Positions 1 through 8,129 of a DNA stretch of 64,000 nucleotides are shown piece by piece. Source of the DNA: Halanaerobium sp964649895 (GTDB lineage Bacteria; Bacillota; Halanaerobiia; Halanaerobiales; Halanaerobiaceae). Position numbers and translations under genes: made by a program. Location: NCBI GenBank assembly GCA_964649895.1, contig CAZYRX010000001.1, forward strand, positions 62,001 to 126,000, in the 5' to 3' direction. Below the pieces are notes generated by a model. That model was not told the origin of the DNA. It did not search any database and saw only the letters and a list, made by a program, of their open reading frames with translations. Position 1 is the first letter of the stretch, and every line of letters starts with the position of its first letter.

Positions 1-847
1 CTTCTTTTACAAATTTAATGGCTGATTCTATTTTAGGGGCCATACTCCCTTTTCCAAACTGACCTTCTTCAAGATAATTTTCAACCTGAGAAACTTTTAC
101 TCTACCAAGTGCTTTTTCTAGATTTGTACCATAATTTATCATAACATTATCAACATCAGTTAAAATAAAGAAAATATCAGACTTTGTGTCTTGTGCTAAG
201 ATACAACCAGCCTTATCTTTATCTATAACTGCTTCAACTCCCTGGATTTTGTTATTTTTTTCTACAACTGGAATCCCTCCACCTCCAGATGCAATTACTA
301 TTTTATTATTTTTTATTAAATCATTAATAATATCCTTTTCAATAATTTTTATTGGTTCAGGTGATGGAACAACTCTCCGCCAGCCTCTTCCACTATCTTC
401 AATCCAATTTTCTCCTTTATCTTTCTGCATTTTTTTAGCATGCTCTTTAGAAAAAAAAGGTCCTACAGGTTTAGAAGGGAAATCAAAAGCAGGATCATTT
501 TCATCAACAAGCACCTGTGTAACTAAAGCTGTACTTTTTATATCCAAATTTTTCTCTCTAAAAACATTCAAAAGACTATTTTGTATCATATATCCTATAA
601 AGCCCTGAGTTTGAGCCCCACAGAAATCGAGTGGTAACTTAGGTATTTCCATGGCAGAAGACTGCTGAAGCAGAATATTACCAACTTGAGGGCCATTACC
701 ATGAGTTATTATAATATCATGTCCCAATTCTGCAAGTTCACCTATCTGCATACAGCTTAGATAAACATTTTCCAGCTGTTCTTCAGCTGTCCCTTTTTGT
801 CCTGGTTTCAAAATAGCATTTCCACCTAAAGCAATAGTCAATCTCAT
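1..847 (-). CDS. arcC: Carbamate kinase (3' end cut by window edge)
   Basis: Carbamate kinase makes ATP from carbamoyl phosphate and ADP, releasing carbamate, usually as the last step of arginine, citrulline or purine fermentation in the cytoplasm. About 282 residues are visible of a family length near 310; the C-terminus lies beyond the left edge. Visible family motifs are the N-terminal TIALGGNAIL (residues 4-13), ITHGNGPQVGN (about 47-57), FCGAQTQGFIGY (about 75-86) and the glycine-rich ASGGGGIPVV. The ATG at 847 has a GGGGG ribosome-binding site 8 nt upstream. It is transcribed divergently from the LysR gene. Its pathway partners are not in the window, so whether it serves arginine or purine breakdown cannot be told. 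Confidence 0.93.
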   Translation of the reverse strand, partial: MRLTIALGGNAILKPGQKGTAEEQLENVYLSCMQIGELAELGHDIIITHGNGPQVGNILLQQSSAMEIPKLPLDFCGAQTQGFIGYMIQNSLLNVFREKNLDIKSTALVTQVLVDENDPAFDFPSKPVGPFFSKEHAKKMQKDKGENWIEDSGRGWRRVVPSPEPIKIIEKDIINDLIKNNKIVIASGGGGIPVVEKNNKIQGVEAVIDKDKAGCILAQDTKSDIFFILTDVDNVMINYGTNLEKALGRVKVSQVENYLEEGQFGKGSMAPKIESAIKFVKE

Positions 848-878
848 CCTAATAACCCCCATTAAATGTCGATAATTG

Positions 879-922
879 TAGGTACCAGGTACCTTAATCA
901 TGATTAAGGTACCTGGTACCTA
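879..922. repeat. Perfect 44-bp palindrome with GGTACCAGGTACC cores
   Basis: The arms at 879-900 and 901-922 are exact reverse complements. Each arm carries the 13-mer GGTACCAGGTACC, facing inward across a TTAATCATGATTAA centre. The same 13-mer forms the centre of a second palindrome at 25264-25306. It lies in the 5' leader of carbamate kinase, so it could fold in RNA or be a mobile palindromic repeat. No transposase is next to it. Confidence 0.85.
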
Positions 923-941
923 ATACCTTGGTTTTAAATTA

Positions 942-961
942 AAATTTAATTAATTAAATTT
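942..961. repeat. AT-only 20-bp palindrome beside the arcC promoter
   Basis: A perfect inverted repeat made only of A and T lies just downstream of the arcC -10 element. It could be a regulator site such as a LysR operator, but runs of A and T make such palindromes likely by chance here. Confidence 0.3.
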
Positions 962-978
962 AATTTAATACTAATTAA

Positions 979-1007
979 ACTATATAATATATTCAGAATA
1001 TTTTCAA
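979..1007 (-). promoter_or_regulatory. Predicted sigma-A promoter of arcC
   Basis: On the minus strand a TTGAAA -35 box (1002-1007) and a TATAGT -10 box (979-984) are separated by exactly 17 nt. This implies a leader of roughly 125 nt that includes the 44-bp palindrome. Confidence 0.5.
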
Positions 1008-1218
1008 TGTCTCATAATAAAATTATCCAGATATATCTTAATTATTAATCAGATTGTCTGATTTTGTTGGTATTTTTACTTTTGAGAATTATATTCATAT
1101 GTTATAATAATTTAATAGGATTTAATATATTATAAAATCTATTATATTATAAAATTATTATCAAATTTTATTTACGTAAATCTCAGCAATATCATTTCAA
1201 AGTTTAGTGATATAACAC

Positions 1219-1247
1219 TTGAGGTTAAATCATAATGTCATTATAAT
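1219..1247 (+). promoter_or_regulatory. Predicted sigma-A promoter of the LysR gene
   Basis: TTGAGG (1219-1224), a 17-nt spacer and a perfect TATAAT (1242-1247) lie just upstream of the LysR start codon. The rest of the 848-1268 gap is AT-rich divergent promoter DNA. It also contains a TTTACGTAAA palindrome at 1171-1180 that could be an operator. Confidence 0.6.
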
Positions 1248-1268
1248 TAACTCAGAAAGGGTGTCAAT

Positions 1269-2159
1269 ATGCATATAGAAAGTTTAAAATATTTTCAAGA
1301 TATAGCAAAAATAAAAAGCATTTCAAAAGTCGCAAATAGATCTCATATTTCACAGCCAGCTTTAAGTCAACAGATACAAAAATTAGAAGATTCACTTGGA
1401 AAACAATTATTTATAAGAAGTAACAGAGGAGTAAAATTGACTCCAGCAGGTGAAGTTGTTCTTAAATATGCTGATAATATTATACGGACTTATGAGAAAA
1501 TGCTTACAGAATTAGATAATAAAGAAAAGGAAGAAATAAAAATTGAAGCTGAATTTACTATTGCAACTTACTGCCTTCCCTGTGCTCTACTTAATATGAA
1601 AAATAAATTTCCAACAATTAATTTCAATTTGACATCTGATGCTTCTGATAAAATAGAACAGGATGTCTTAAGTGACATCTGTGAAGTAGGTTTTACCACA
1701 AGACCTGCTAATGAAAAACAGCTCGTTTCCGAAAATGTTGTCAATGAGAAAGTTGTATTAATATCACCTGATAGCTATGATTTGCCTGAAAAAATAAATC
1801 TCAAAGAGATTCTAGATAAAAAATTCATTATTCTTAAAGAAGACTGTATAATCAAAGAAAATTTTAAAAAAGCACTTAATGAACTTGGTAAAGATATTAA
1901 TGACCTGGATATTATAGCAAGATTAGAAACTACAGAAGCATTAAAAACACTTGTTCGTAAAGGCTTTGGGGTCGCTTTTGTCCCATATAATTCGGTAAGA
2001 GATGAATTTTTCACCAAAGAACTAAGAATTTCTAAAATCAAAGATTTTAGTCTTGATTATGATATTTATATGATCAATAAAAAAGCTGAAAATTTATCAG
2101 AAAATGTTAAAAACTTTATTGCTAGATTTAAAAAATTAGGAAATAACATTTGCTATTAA
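1269..2159 (+). CDS. LysR-family transcriptional regulator
   Basis: This 296-residue protein has the standard LysR plan: an N-terminal winged helix-turn-helix (about 1-60, with YFQDIAKIKSISKVANRSH followed by ISQPALSQQIQKLED), a linker helix, and a C-terminal periplasmic-binding-like effector domain (about 90-290). The start is supported by an AAAGGGTG ribosome-binding site and a promoter at 1219-1247. Only 21 nt separate it from the downstream aminotransferase, so it is probably cotranscribed with the amino-sugar genes. LysR proteins often also control the divergent gene, here carbamate kinase. The effector is unknown. Confidence 0.92.
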   Translation: MHIESLKYFQDIAKIKSISKVANRSHISQPALSQQIQKLEDSLGKQLFIRSNRGVKLTPAGEVVLKYADNIIRTYEKMLTELDNKEKEEIKIEAEFTIATYCLPCALLNMKNKFPTINFNLTSDASDKIEQDVLSDICEVGFTTRPANEKQLVSENVVNEKVVLISPDSYDLPEKINLKEILDKKFIILKEDCIIKENFKKALNELGKDINDLDIIARLETTEALKTLVRKGFGVAFVPYNSVRDEFFTKELRISKIKDFSLDYDIYMINKKAENLSENVKNFIARFKKLGNNICY

Positions 2160-2180
2160 TGAATGGAGAATGTGTTTTAA

Positions 2181-3326
2181 ATGAATATTCCTTTTAATAA
2201 AATATATTTAAACGGTAAAGAAAAGAAATATATTGATGATGCTCTAAAAAGGGGCCATCTGAGTGGTGATGGTTTTTATACTCAATTAGTTGAATCTTTT
2301 TTTGAAGAAAAATTTTCTTTAAATAAAGTATTTATGACAACTTCTGGAACTCATGCACTTGAAATGGCAGCACAATTAATAGATCTTAAACAAGAAGATG
2401 AAGTCATAATGCCATCTTTCACCTTTACTTCTACTGCAAATTCAGTATTGCTGAGAGGAGCAAAGGTAGTATTTGCTGAAATAAAAGCTGATACTTTAAA
2501 TTTAAATCCAGCCCAGATAGAAAAAAGAATAACAAAAAACACCAAAGCGATAATAGTCGTACATTATGCTGGTGTAGGTTGTGATATGGAAGAAATAATG
2601 AAGATTGCAGATAAATATAATATTTATGTAATAGAAGATGCAGCCCATGCTGTTAATGCTGAATATAAAAATGAATATCTTGGAGGTATTGGTGATTTTG
2701 GATGTTATAGTTTCCACTCTACAAAAAATTATACATCTGGTGAAGGTGGGGCTTTAATCATCAATAATAGAGACACCAATCTTATAGAAAAAGCAGAAAC
2801 TATTAGAGAAAAAGGAACAAACAGATCTGATTTTTTAAGGGGTAATATAGATAAATATACATGGGTTAATAAGGGTTCCAGTTATCTTCCTTCGGATCTT
2901 CTTATGGCTCTCTTATATGCTCAGTTAGAAGATCTTGATTTAATTAATGAATTAAGAAAAAATATTTATGAATATTATTCAGAAAATCTAAGAAAATATC
3001 TAGCTCACGATTATTTAGAAGCTGTATCATTTATACCTCCTCATAGAAAAAGTAATTATCATATTTTTTATCTTAGATTTTTAAATAAAAATATAAGAGA
3101 TTATGTGTTAAATGAACTTAAAGAAAAGGGGATTCAGACTTCTTTTCATTATGTGCCTCTACATTCTTCACCGATGGGAAATGAACTTAATTATAAATAT
3201 ACTGATTTTCCAGTTACCAATAATTGTGCAGAAACTATATTGAGACTTCCTATTTATCCAGATCTTAAAAAATCTGAAATGAAATATATTATCAATAATA
3301 TCGAAAAAACTTTTAAAAAACTTTAG
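2181..3326 (+). CDS. rffA: DegT/RffA-type dTDP-4-keto-6-deoxyglucose aminotransferase
   Basis: This 381-residue PLP enzyme of the DegT/DnrJ/EryC1 family resembles enterobacterial WecE/RffA along its full length: GDEVIMPSF-like EDEVIMPSFTFTSTAN (about 73-87), VHYAGVGCDM (127-136), IEDAAHAV (151-158), EKGTNRSDFLRG, and FHYVPLHSSPMG. The PLP-binding lysine is K182 in SFHSTKNYTSGEGG. RffA converts dTDP-4-keto-6-deoxyglucose to the 4-amino sugar (dTDP-Fuc4N) in the cytoplasm. The next gene is a lipid-carrier glycosyltransferase, which supports a role in making an amino-sugar-decorated envelope glycan. No acetyltransferase (WecD-like) is nearby. The exact sugar isomer cannot be read from sequence. 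Confidence 0.85.
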   Translation: MNIPFNKIYLNGKEKKYIDDALKRGHLSGDGFYTQLVESFFEEKFSLNKVFMTTSGTHALEMAAQLIDLKQEDEVIMPSFTFTSTANSVLLRGAKVVFAEIKADTLNLNPAQIEKRITKNTKAIIVVHYAGVGCDMEEIMKIADKYNIYVIEDAAHAVNAEYKNEYLGGIGDFGCYSFHSTKNYTSGEGGALIINNRDTNLIEKAETIREKGTNRSDFLRGNIDKYTWVNKGSSYLPSDLLMALLYAQLEDLDLINELRKNIYEYYSENLRKYLAHDYLEAVSFIPPHRKSNYHIFYLRFLNKNIRDYVLNELKEKGIQTSFHYVPLHSSPMGNELNYKYTDFPVTNNCAETILRLPIYPDLKKSEMKYIINNIEKTFKKL

Positions 3327-3356
3327 CTGAGAATTGCAAATTTTATTAGTCAGGGT

Positions 3357-4103
3357 GTGATCTCTATCTCAGATAAATTATCAATAGTAATCCCGGTTTA
3401 TAATGGGGAAAAATCTCTTGAAGATCTATATAAAAAATTACTGAAAACTTTAAGTGAAATAACAAAAGAATTTGAAATTATAATGGTAGATGATAGAAGC
3501 TCAGACAACAGCTATGCAAAAATACTATCATTAAATAAAATTGATTCTCGAGTAAAAGGGATAAAATTAGCAAAAAATTACGGCCAGCAGAATGCAATAA
3601 TCTGCGGCTTTAATTATGCAAGTGGTAACTATATAATAACAATGGATGATGATCTTCAGCATAAACCGAGTGATATAATAAAATTATACAATAAAATTAT
3701 ACAGGGTTATGATATTGTATATGCAGTTCCACAAAATAGAGAATATAGTTTCTACAGAAAAATAGGTTCTAAACTAACAGATTTTTTATTTAAATTGATA
3801 AGTTCAAAGCCTGATAATATAAGAGTCAGCAGTTATAGAATTTTAACAAAAGATCTTATTAATAAAATTACTGCTGATAATTCTTCTTTTGTATATATTT
3901 CTGCTCTAGTTTTAGAACAAGATGTAAATATTGCTAATATAGAAGTATCTCATTACAATCGAAAATATGGTGAATCAAATTATAATATTTTTAAACTTAT
4001 CAACTTATTCTTTAAACTATTTGTCTACTATGGGCATTTTCCGTTTTTAAAGATTTTCAGAAAAAAAGGTGAGCAATATATCATTGAAGATATGCAGTTA
4101 TAA
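3357..4103 (+). CDS. ArnC-like family 2 glycosyltransferase
   Basis: This 248-residue GT-A fold transferase has KLSIVIPVYNGEKSL (about 7-21), VDDRSSDNS, LAKNYGQQNAIICGF, MDDDLQH (the metal-binding DxD) and YGESNYN. This order matches ArnC and dolichyl-phosphate sugar transferases, which move a nucleotide-activated (amino) sugar onto undecaprenyl phosphate at the inner face of the membrane. ArnC itself is about 320 residues and ends in two membrane helices; this protein stops after the catalytic domain and lacks them. The GTG start sits almost on top of its AGGG motif, which is unusual, so the exact start is uncertain. Its donor is plausibly the product of the upstream aminotransferase (inference). 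Confidence 0.82.
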   Translation: MISISDKLSIVIPVYNGEKSLEDLYKKLLKTLSEITKEFEIIMVDDRSSDNSYAKILSLNKIDSRVKGIKLAKNYGQQNAIICGFNYASGNYIITMDDDLQHKPSDIIKLYNKIIQGYDIVYAVPQNREYSFYRKIGSKLTDFLFKLISSKPDNIRVSSYRILTKDLINKITADNSSFVYISALVLEQDVNIANIEVSHYNRKYGESNYNIFKLINLFFKLFVYYGHFPFLKIFRKKGEQYIIEDMQL

Positions 4104-4265
4104 TATCTTAAAAGAACTAAAATTCTATATAAGCTAACTCAATATCTAAGAAAAATTATCATATTTAATTTGCTACTGGTTAAATTATTATATTTAAATC
4201 ATCTAGACTAATTTAAATTATCGAAAATCAATTCTTCAATACTATAATATATTAGGGGTAATTTT

Positions 4266-5510
4266 ATGAAGGTTTTAATTCTTGGTGGAGGAACTGGACA
4301 GCTCAGCTTAATAAAAAAGGCAAAAGAAATGGGCCATCAGGTCATAGTAAGTGACTATTATAAAGATGCACCCGGAAAAGAAATAGCAGACTTTTCTGAA
4401 CTTATCAGCACTTTTGATGTAGAAAATAATATTAAAGCAGCAAAAAAATATAATGTTGATGCTGTACTTACAGCCGGGACTGATCAGCCTGTTTATACTG
4501 CTGCAGCAGTAAATAAATCGCTGAGCCTTCCCTCTTTTATCAGTAAAAAGACTGCAAAAGCAGTAACAAATAAAAAAATAATGAAAAAGAAATTTTCAGA
4601 AGCTAATATAGCAGCCGTAAAATACAAAATTATAAATAAAAACTTTAGTGATAATAATTTATCAGATTTAACTTTTCCTGTTGTTGTTAAACCCTTAGAT
4701 AGTCAGGGACAGCGTGGGGTTTTTAAATTAAATAATATAGAGCAGCTGAGAAAAAATTTCGATGAGGTCATAAAATTTTCTAGAGAAAAAGAAATACTAG
4801 TTGAAGAATATTATGAGAGTGATGAGATAACATTAAGCGGCTGGGTTAAAAACTCCAAACTAAAAATACTTACAATAACCGATAGGATAACACATCAAAA
4901 TAAAAAACATATTGGTATCTGCAGTGCTCACATTTTTCCTTCTAAATTTTTAAATGATTATTATCAGGATATTGAAAATTTATCTCAAAAAATTGTTGAT
5001 GCTTTCGATATAAAAAATGGTCCAGTTTATTTTCAGTTTCTTATAGGAGATAACGGTATTAAAATAAATGAAATCGCCTGCAGGATTGGAGGTGCTTATG
5101 AAGGTGACTTTATACCAATTATAACCGGTGTAGATATTATGAAAATGATGATTGAACTAAGCCTGGGTAAAAAACCACTTGTAAAAGCACTTGATAAATA
5201 TGATATACAAAAAAATTCCAATTGGCTTTCTGTTCAGCTGTTTTTTGCAAAACCTGCAAAAATTAAAGAAATTACAGCAATTTCTGAATTAAAAGAACTG
5301 CCCGGAATAATTAATGCTGGTCTTAATTATAAAGCTGGTGACAAAATTGGAAAAATCAAAAATGCAACAGAAAGAGCAGGTTATTTTATTGTAAAAGCTT
5401 CTAACAAAAATGAACTTAAAATTAGAATAAAAAATGTGTATGATACTCTGAAAATATATAATCAAAAAGGTGAGAATGTTATTATCCGAGAAATAGGAGA
5501 AGTTCTCTAA
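4266..5510 (+). CDS. ATP-grasp ligase, substrate unknown
   Basis: This 414-residue protein has a Rossmann-like preATP-grasp domain (KVLILGGGTGQLSLIKKA, about 2-19), a central ATP-grasp domain (PVVVKPLDSQGQRGV and VEEYYESDEITLSG) and the metal-binding NEIACRIGGAYEGDF segment that carries the E and R of the active site. It is related to PurK, carbamoyl-phosphate synthase and amino-acid ligases, which activate a carboxylate as an acyl phosphate and join it to an amine. An AGGGG-type ribosome-binding site precedes the ATG. Only 11 nt separate it from the ABC importer lipoprotein, so it is probably cotranscribed with the importer. Two readings are possible: it acts on the imported compound, or it acylates the amino sugar made by the genes upstream. 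Confidence 0.8.
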   Translation: MKVLILGGGTGQLSLIKKAKEMGHQVIVSDYYKDAPGKEIADFSELISTFDVENNIKAAKKYNVDAVLTAGTDQPVYTAAAVNKSLSLPSFISKKTAKAVTNKKIMKKKFSEANIAAVKYKIINKNFSDNNLSDLTFPVVVKPLDSQGQRGVFKLNNIEQLRKNFDEVIKFSREKEILVEEYYESDEITLSGWVKNSKLKILTITDRITHQNKKHIGICSAHIFPSKFLNDYYQDIENLSQKIVDAFDIKNGPVYFQFLIGDNGIKINEIACRIGGAYEGDFIPIITGVDIMKMMIELSLGKKPLVKALDKYDIQKNSNWLSVQLFFAKPAKIKEITAISELKELPGIINAGLNYKAGDKIGKIKNATERAGYFIVKASNKNELKIRIKNVYDTLKIYNQKGENVIIREIGEVL

Positions 5511-5521
5511 AGGAGAAATTT

Positions 5522-6487
5522 ATGAATAAATATTTGAGTTTTATTTTGATTTTACTACTTACATTATTTGTAATGAGTGGATGTAATCAAAATAATGAAG
5601 ATGCTGAGAATAAATTGAGTATAGCAGAACAGTACGGACTTGCCTATGCTCCAGTTACAATTATAAAAGAAATGGGATATCTGACTAATGAAAATAATAA
5701 TATCATTGTAGAATGGAAAAAGTTAAGTAATACAGCTGCTATTCGTGAATCCATGCTTGCTGGTGATGTTGACATAGGTTTTATGGCATTACCTCCATTT
5801 TTAATCGGCAAAGATAAAGGAATGGAATGGAAAATAATATCTGGTCTTTCTCAAAGTCCACTTGCTCTTATGACAAACAATACAGAAATTAAATCAATTA
5901 ATGATTTAAATAATAGTCATAAGATTGCACTACCTCAGCCAGGAAGTATTCAACATATTCTGCTCTCTATGGCAGCAGAAAAAGAATTTGGAGAAGCAGA
6001 CAAATTCGATAATCAGCTTGTAAGTATGAATCACCCCGATGGAATGAATGCTCTACTTGCCAGAAAAGAAATCACAGCCCACTTTACTTCACCCCCCTAT
6101 ATTTTTATGGAAAGTAAAGAAACCGGTATAAAAAGCATACTTGATGGTAGAGACGCAGTTGGAGAAGAATTCACTTTTATTGTTGGGGTAGGTACAAGCG
6201 AATTTTATCAAAATAAAGAATTATATATTCTCTTTAAAGAGGCATTAAATAAATCAATTAAATTTATTAATGAAAATCCAGAAAAAGCTGCAGAAATTTT
6301 ATCAAATTATTATAATCTTGACCAGAATACTTTGTTTGAATATTTGACCTGGGAAGGTATGAAATATAGTTCTGAAATAAAAGGATTAGATAAATTTATT
6401 TCTTTTATGAATGAAAACAGCTATATTTCAATTGAAAATTACAGTGCTGATGATTTTATATGGGAAGACACAAATTATGAAGAATAA
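5522..6487 (+). CDS. ABC importer substrate-binding lipoprotein (NMT1/SsuA/TauA family)
   Basis: This 321-residue protein starts with a lipoprotein signal peptide; the lipobox FVMSGC places the lipidated cysteine at residue 21. The mature part has features of the NMT1/SsuA/TauA group: EQYGLAYAPVTIIKEMG, RESMLAGDVDIGFMALPPFLIG, PQPGSIQHIL and FTSPPYIFM. Such proteins capture small solutes (sulfonates, nitrate, thiamine precursors, riboflavin-like compounds) outside the membrane and hand them to a permease. AGGAG lies 6 nt before the ATG. The permease and ATPase follow with overlapping reading frames. No TPP riboswitch or cysteine-regulated leader is visible upstream, so the substrate cannot be assigned. 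Confidence 0.88.
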   Translation: MNKYLSFILILLLTLFVMSGCNQNNEDAENKLSIAEQYGLAYAPVTIIKEMGYLTNENNNIIVEWKKLSNTAAIRESMLAGDVDIGFMALPPFLIGKDKGMEWKIISGLSQSPLALMTNNTEIKSINDLNNSHKIALPQPGSIQHILLSMAAEKEFGEADKFDNQLVSMNHPDGMNALLARKEITAHFTSPPYIFMESKETGIKSILDGRDAVGEEFTFIVGVGTSEFYQNKELYILFKEALNKSIKFINENPEKAAEILSNYYNLDQNTLFEYLTWEGMKYSSEIKGLDKFISFMNENSYISIENYSADDFIWEDTNYEE

Positions 6488-7247
6488 AATTTGGCAGAGG
6501 ATTTTTTGGGTTGTTTTATTTATTATTATCTGGCAGCTAACAGCTTATAGTGGATATTTTTCTGAATTAATTTTTCCATCTGTAGGTGATATTTTAAAAT
6601 CACTTTATGATTCTCTTATAAATGGGGAATTAATAAAACAGCTTGCTTTTTCTTTATCTCTCATTGCCCAAGGATTATTTATCAGTATTTTATTAGCCTT
6701 AATTTTGGCACTAATTTCAAAATTTTCTAAAACTGCTGCAGGGTTGATAGATACACTGACTGCTCTAGCTCATCCTCTACCTGGAATTGCATTGATGCCG
6801 CTTGTTTTGATCTGGTTTGGTTCAGGTAGAACTGCAGTTTTAATTGTAATAATCCATTCTGTTATATGGCCTCTTATTTTGAACCTGAAAACTGGATTTG
6901 ATTCAATCCCAGAAACATATATTTTAATTGCAGAAAATTATCGATTAAATAAATTTGAATTTCTATATAAAATTTTGATTCCCGCTTCTCTCCCCTATTT
7001 TATAGCAGGACTAAAAATAGCATGGGCAAGGTCATGGAGAGCTCTTATCAGTGCAGAAATGTTATTTGGAGCTATCAACAGCCTTGGAGGTATTGGTTGG
7101 TTTATTTTTCAAAAACGAGTCTTTTTTGATCTTCCAGGTGTCTTTGCAGGTATAATAGTAATAATTTTCATAGGAGCTGTAGTAGAAGATTTTATATTTG
7201 CTAGATTAGAAAAAGCAACTATAGAAAAATGGGGGATGAAAAAGTGA
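6477..7247 (+). CDS. ABC importer permease (SsuC/TauC family)
   Basis: This 256-residue membrane protein has about six hydrophobic segments and the EAA-like cytoplasmic loop (IAENYRLNKFEFLYKILIPA) that contacts the ATPase. LPGIALMPLVLIWFG and AWARSWRALISAEML are typical of NitT/TauT permeases. The ATG at 6477 was chosen because GGGAAGA lies about 8 nt upstream and the protein then begins directly before the first membrane helix; it overlaps the lipoprotein gene by 11 nt. A start at 6411 would add 22 atypical residues. It should form a homodimer channel with the neighbouring lipoprotein and ATPase. Confidence 0.9.
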   Translation: MKNKIWQRIFWVVLFIIIWQLTAYSGYFSELIFPSVGDILKSLYDSLINGELIKQLAFSLSLIAQGLFISILLALILALISKFSKTAAGLIDTLTALAHPLPGIALMPLVLIWFGSGRTAVLIVIIHSVIWPLILNLKTGFDSIPETYILIAENYRLNKFEFLYKILIPASLPYFIAGLKIAWARSWRALISAEMLFGAINSLGGIGWFIFQKRVFFDLPGVFAGIIVIIFIGAVVEDFIFARLEKATIEKWGMKK

Positions 7248-7993
7248 AAAAATATTTAGAGCTTGAAAAAATTTATAAAAGCTATAAAAAAGATCCAAGC
7301 GAGATGCTTGTTTTGAAAAATATAAATCTCAAGATAAATAAAAATGAATTTATTACAATTCTTGGCCCTTCTGGGTGTGGTAAATCTACACTTCTAAAAA
7401 TCATTGGAGGTTTTGTAGATGTTGATTCTGGAGGAGTTTATAAAAATTCCAAAAAAATTAAAGGGGCAAATTTGGATAGGATAATGGTCTTTCAAGAATT
7501 TGAACAGCTCTTTCCCTGGAAAACATTAATAGAAAATGTTATTTTTGCTCTTAAGGCTGCTGACAGATCTTCATCTAAAAAATTTGAGAAAACTGCAAAA
7601 AAATATCTAAAAAAAGTTAAGCTGGAAGATTACGCTAACTATTACCCACACCAACTTTCTGGTGGTATGAAACAGCGAGCTGCACTTGCGAGAACTTTTG
7701 CTGCTAAATCAGAAATTTTACTGATGGATGAGCCTTTTGGGAGTCTCGATAGTCTCACAAGGCATTCACTACAATCACTTTTGATTAAAATATGGAAAAA
7801 TGAACAAAGAACAATAATCTTTGTCACTCATGATATTCGTGAAGCTATTTACCTTTCTGATAAAATTGTACTTATGAATAGTAATCCAGGTAAAATTAAG
7901 GATGTTATAGAAAATAAACTTCTTAGACCAAGAGATAGAACAGATGATAAATTCTCTGATCTTTATAAAGAAATTTATCATAAAATGAGCTGA
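7244..7993 (+). CDS. ABC importer ATPase (SsuB/TauB family)
   Basis: This 249-residue ATPase has Walker A GPSGCGKSTL, Q-loop FQEFEQLFPW, signature LSGGMKQR, Walker B EILLMDEPFGSLD, and H-loop VTHDIREA. It powers uptake by the preceding permease and lipoprotein. The GTG at 7244 forms a 4-nt overlap with the permease stop codon and has GGGGGAT 7 nt upstream; the in-frame ATG at 7229 lacks a good ribosome-binding site and would add five residues. FPWKTLIENV and EAIYLSDKIVLM match the nitrate/sulfonate/taurine subfamily. The operon ends here, facing the convergent glycosyltransferase gene. Confidence 0.92.
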   Translation: MKKYLELEKIYKSYKKDPSEMLVLKNINLKINKNEFITILGPSGCGKSTLLKIIGGFVDVDSGGVYKNSKKIKGANLDRIMVFQEFEQLFPWKTLIENVIFALKAADRSSSKKFEKTAKKYLKKVKLEDYANYYPHQLSGGMKQRAALARTFAAKSEILLMDEPFGSLDSLTRHSLQSLLIKIWKNEQRTIIFVTHDIREAIYLSDKIVLMNSNPGKIKDVIENKLLRPRDRTDDKFSDLYKEIYHKMS

Positions 7994-8129
7994 GCAGATC
8001 TGACATATAAGTTCTTTTAAAATATATCTAATATATTGTTTTTCCCACAAAAAGACAATTTTGAGCTCCAATGCAAATTTTTGTGTTTAAACCATAGTAT
8101 TTAATTCCTGCTTTTTTAATAATGGAATT

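Noticed and set aside
186..608. 140-residue plus-strand frame
   Set aside because: It lies wholly antisense to carbamate kinase, which has clear family motifs.
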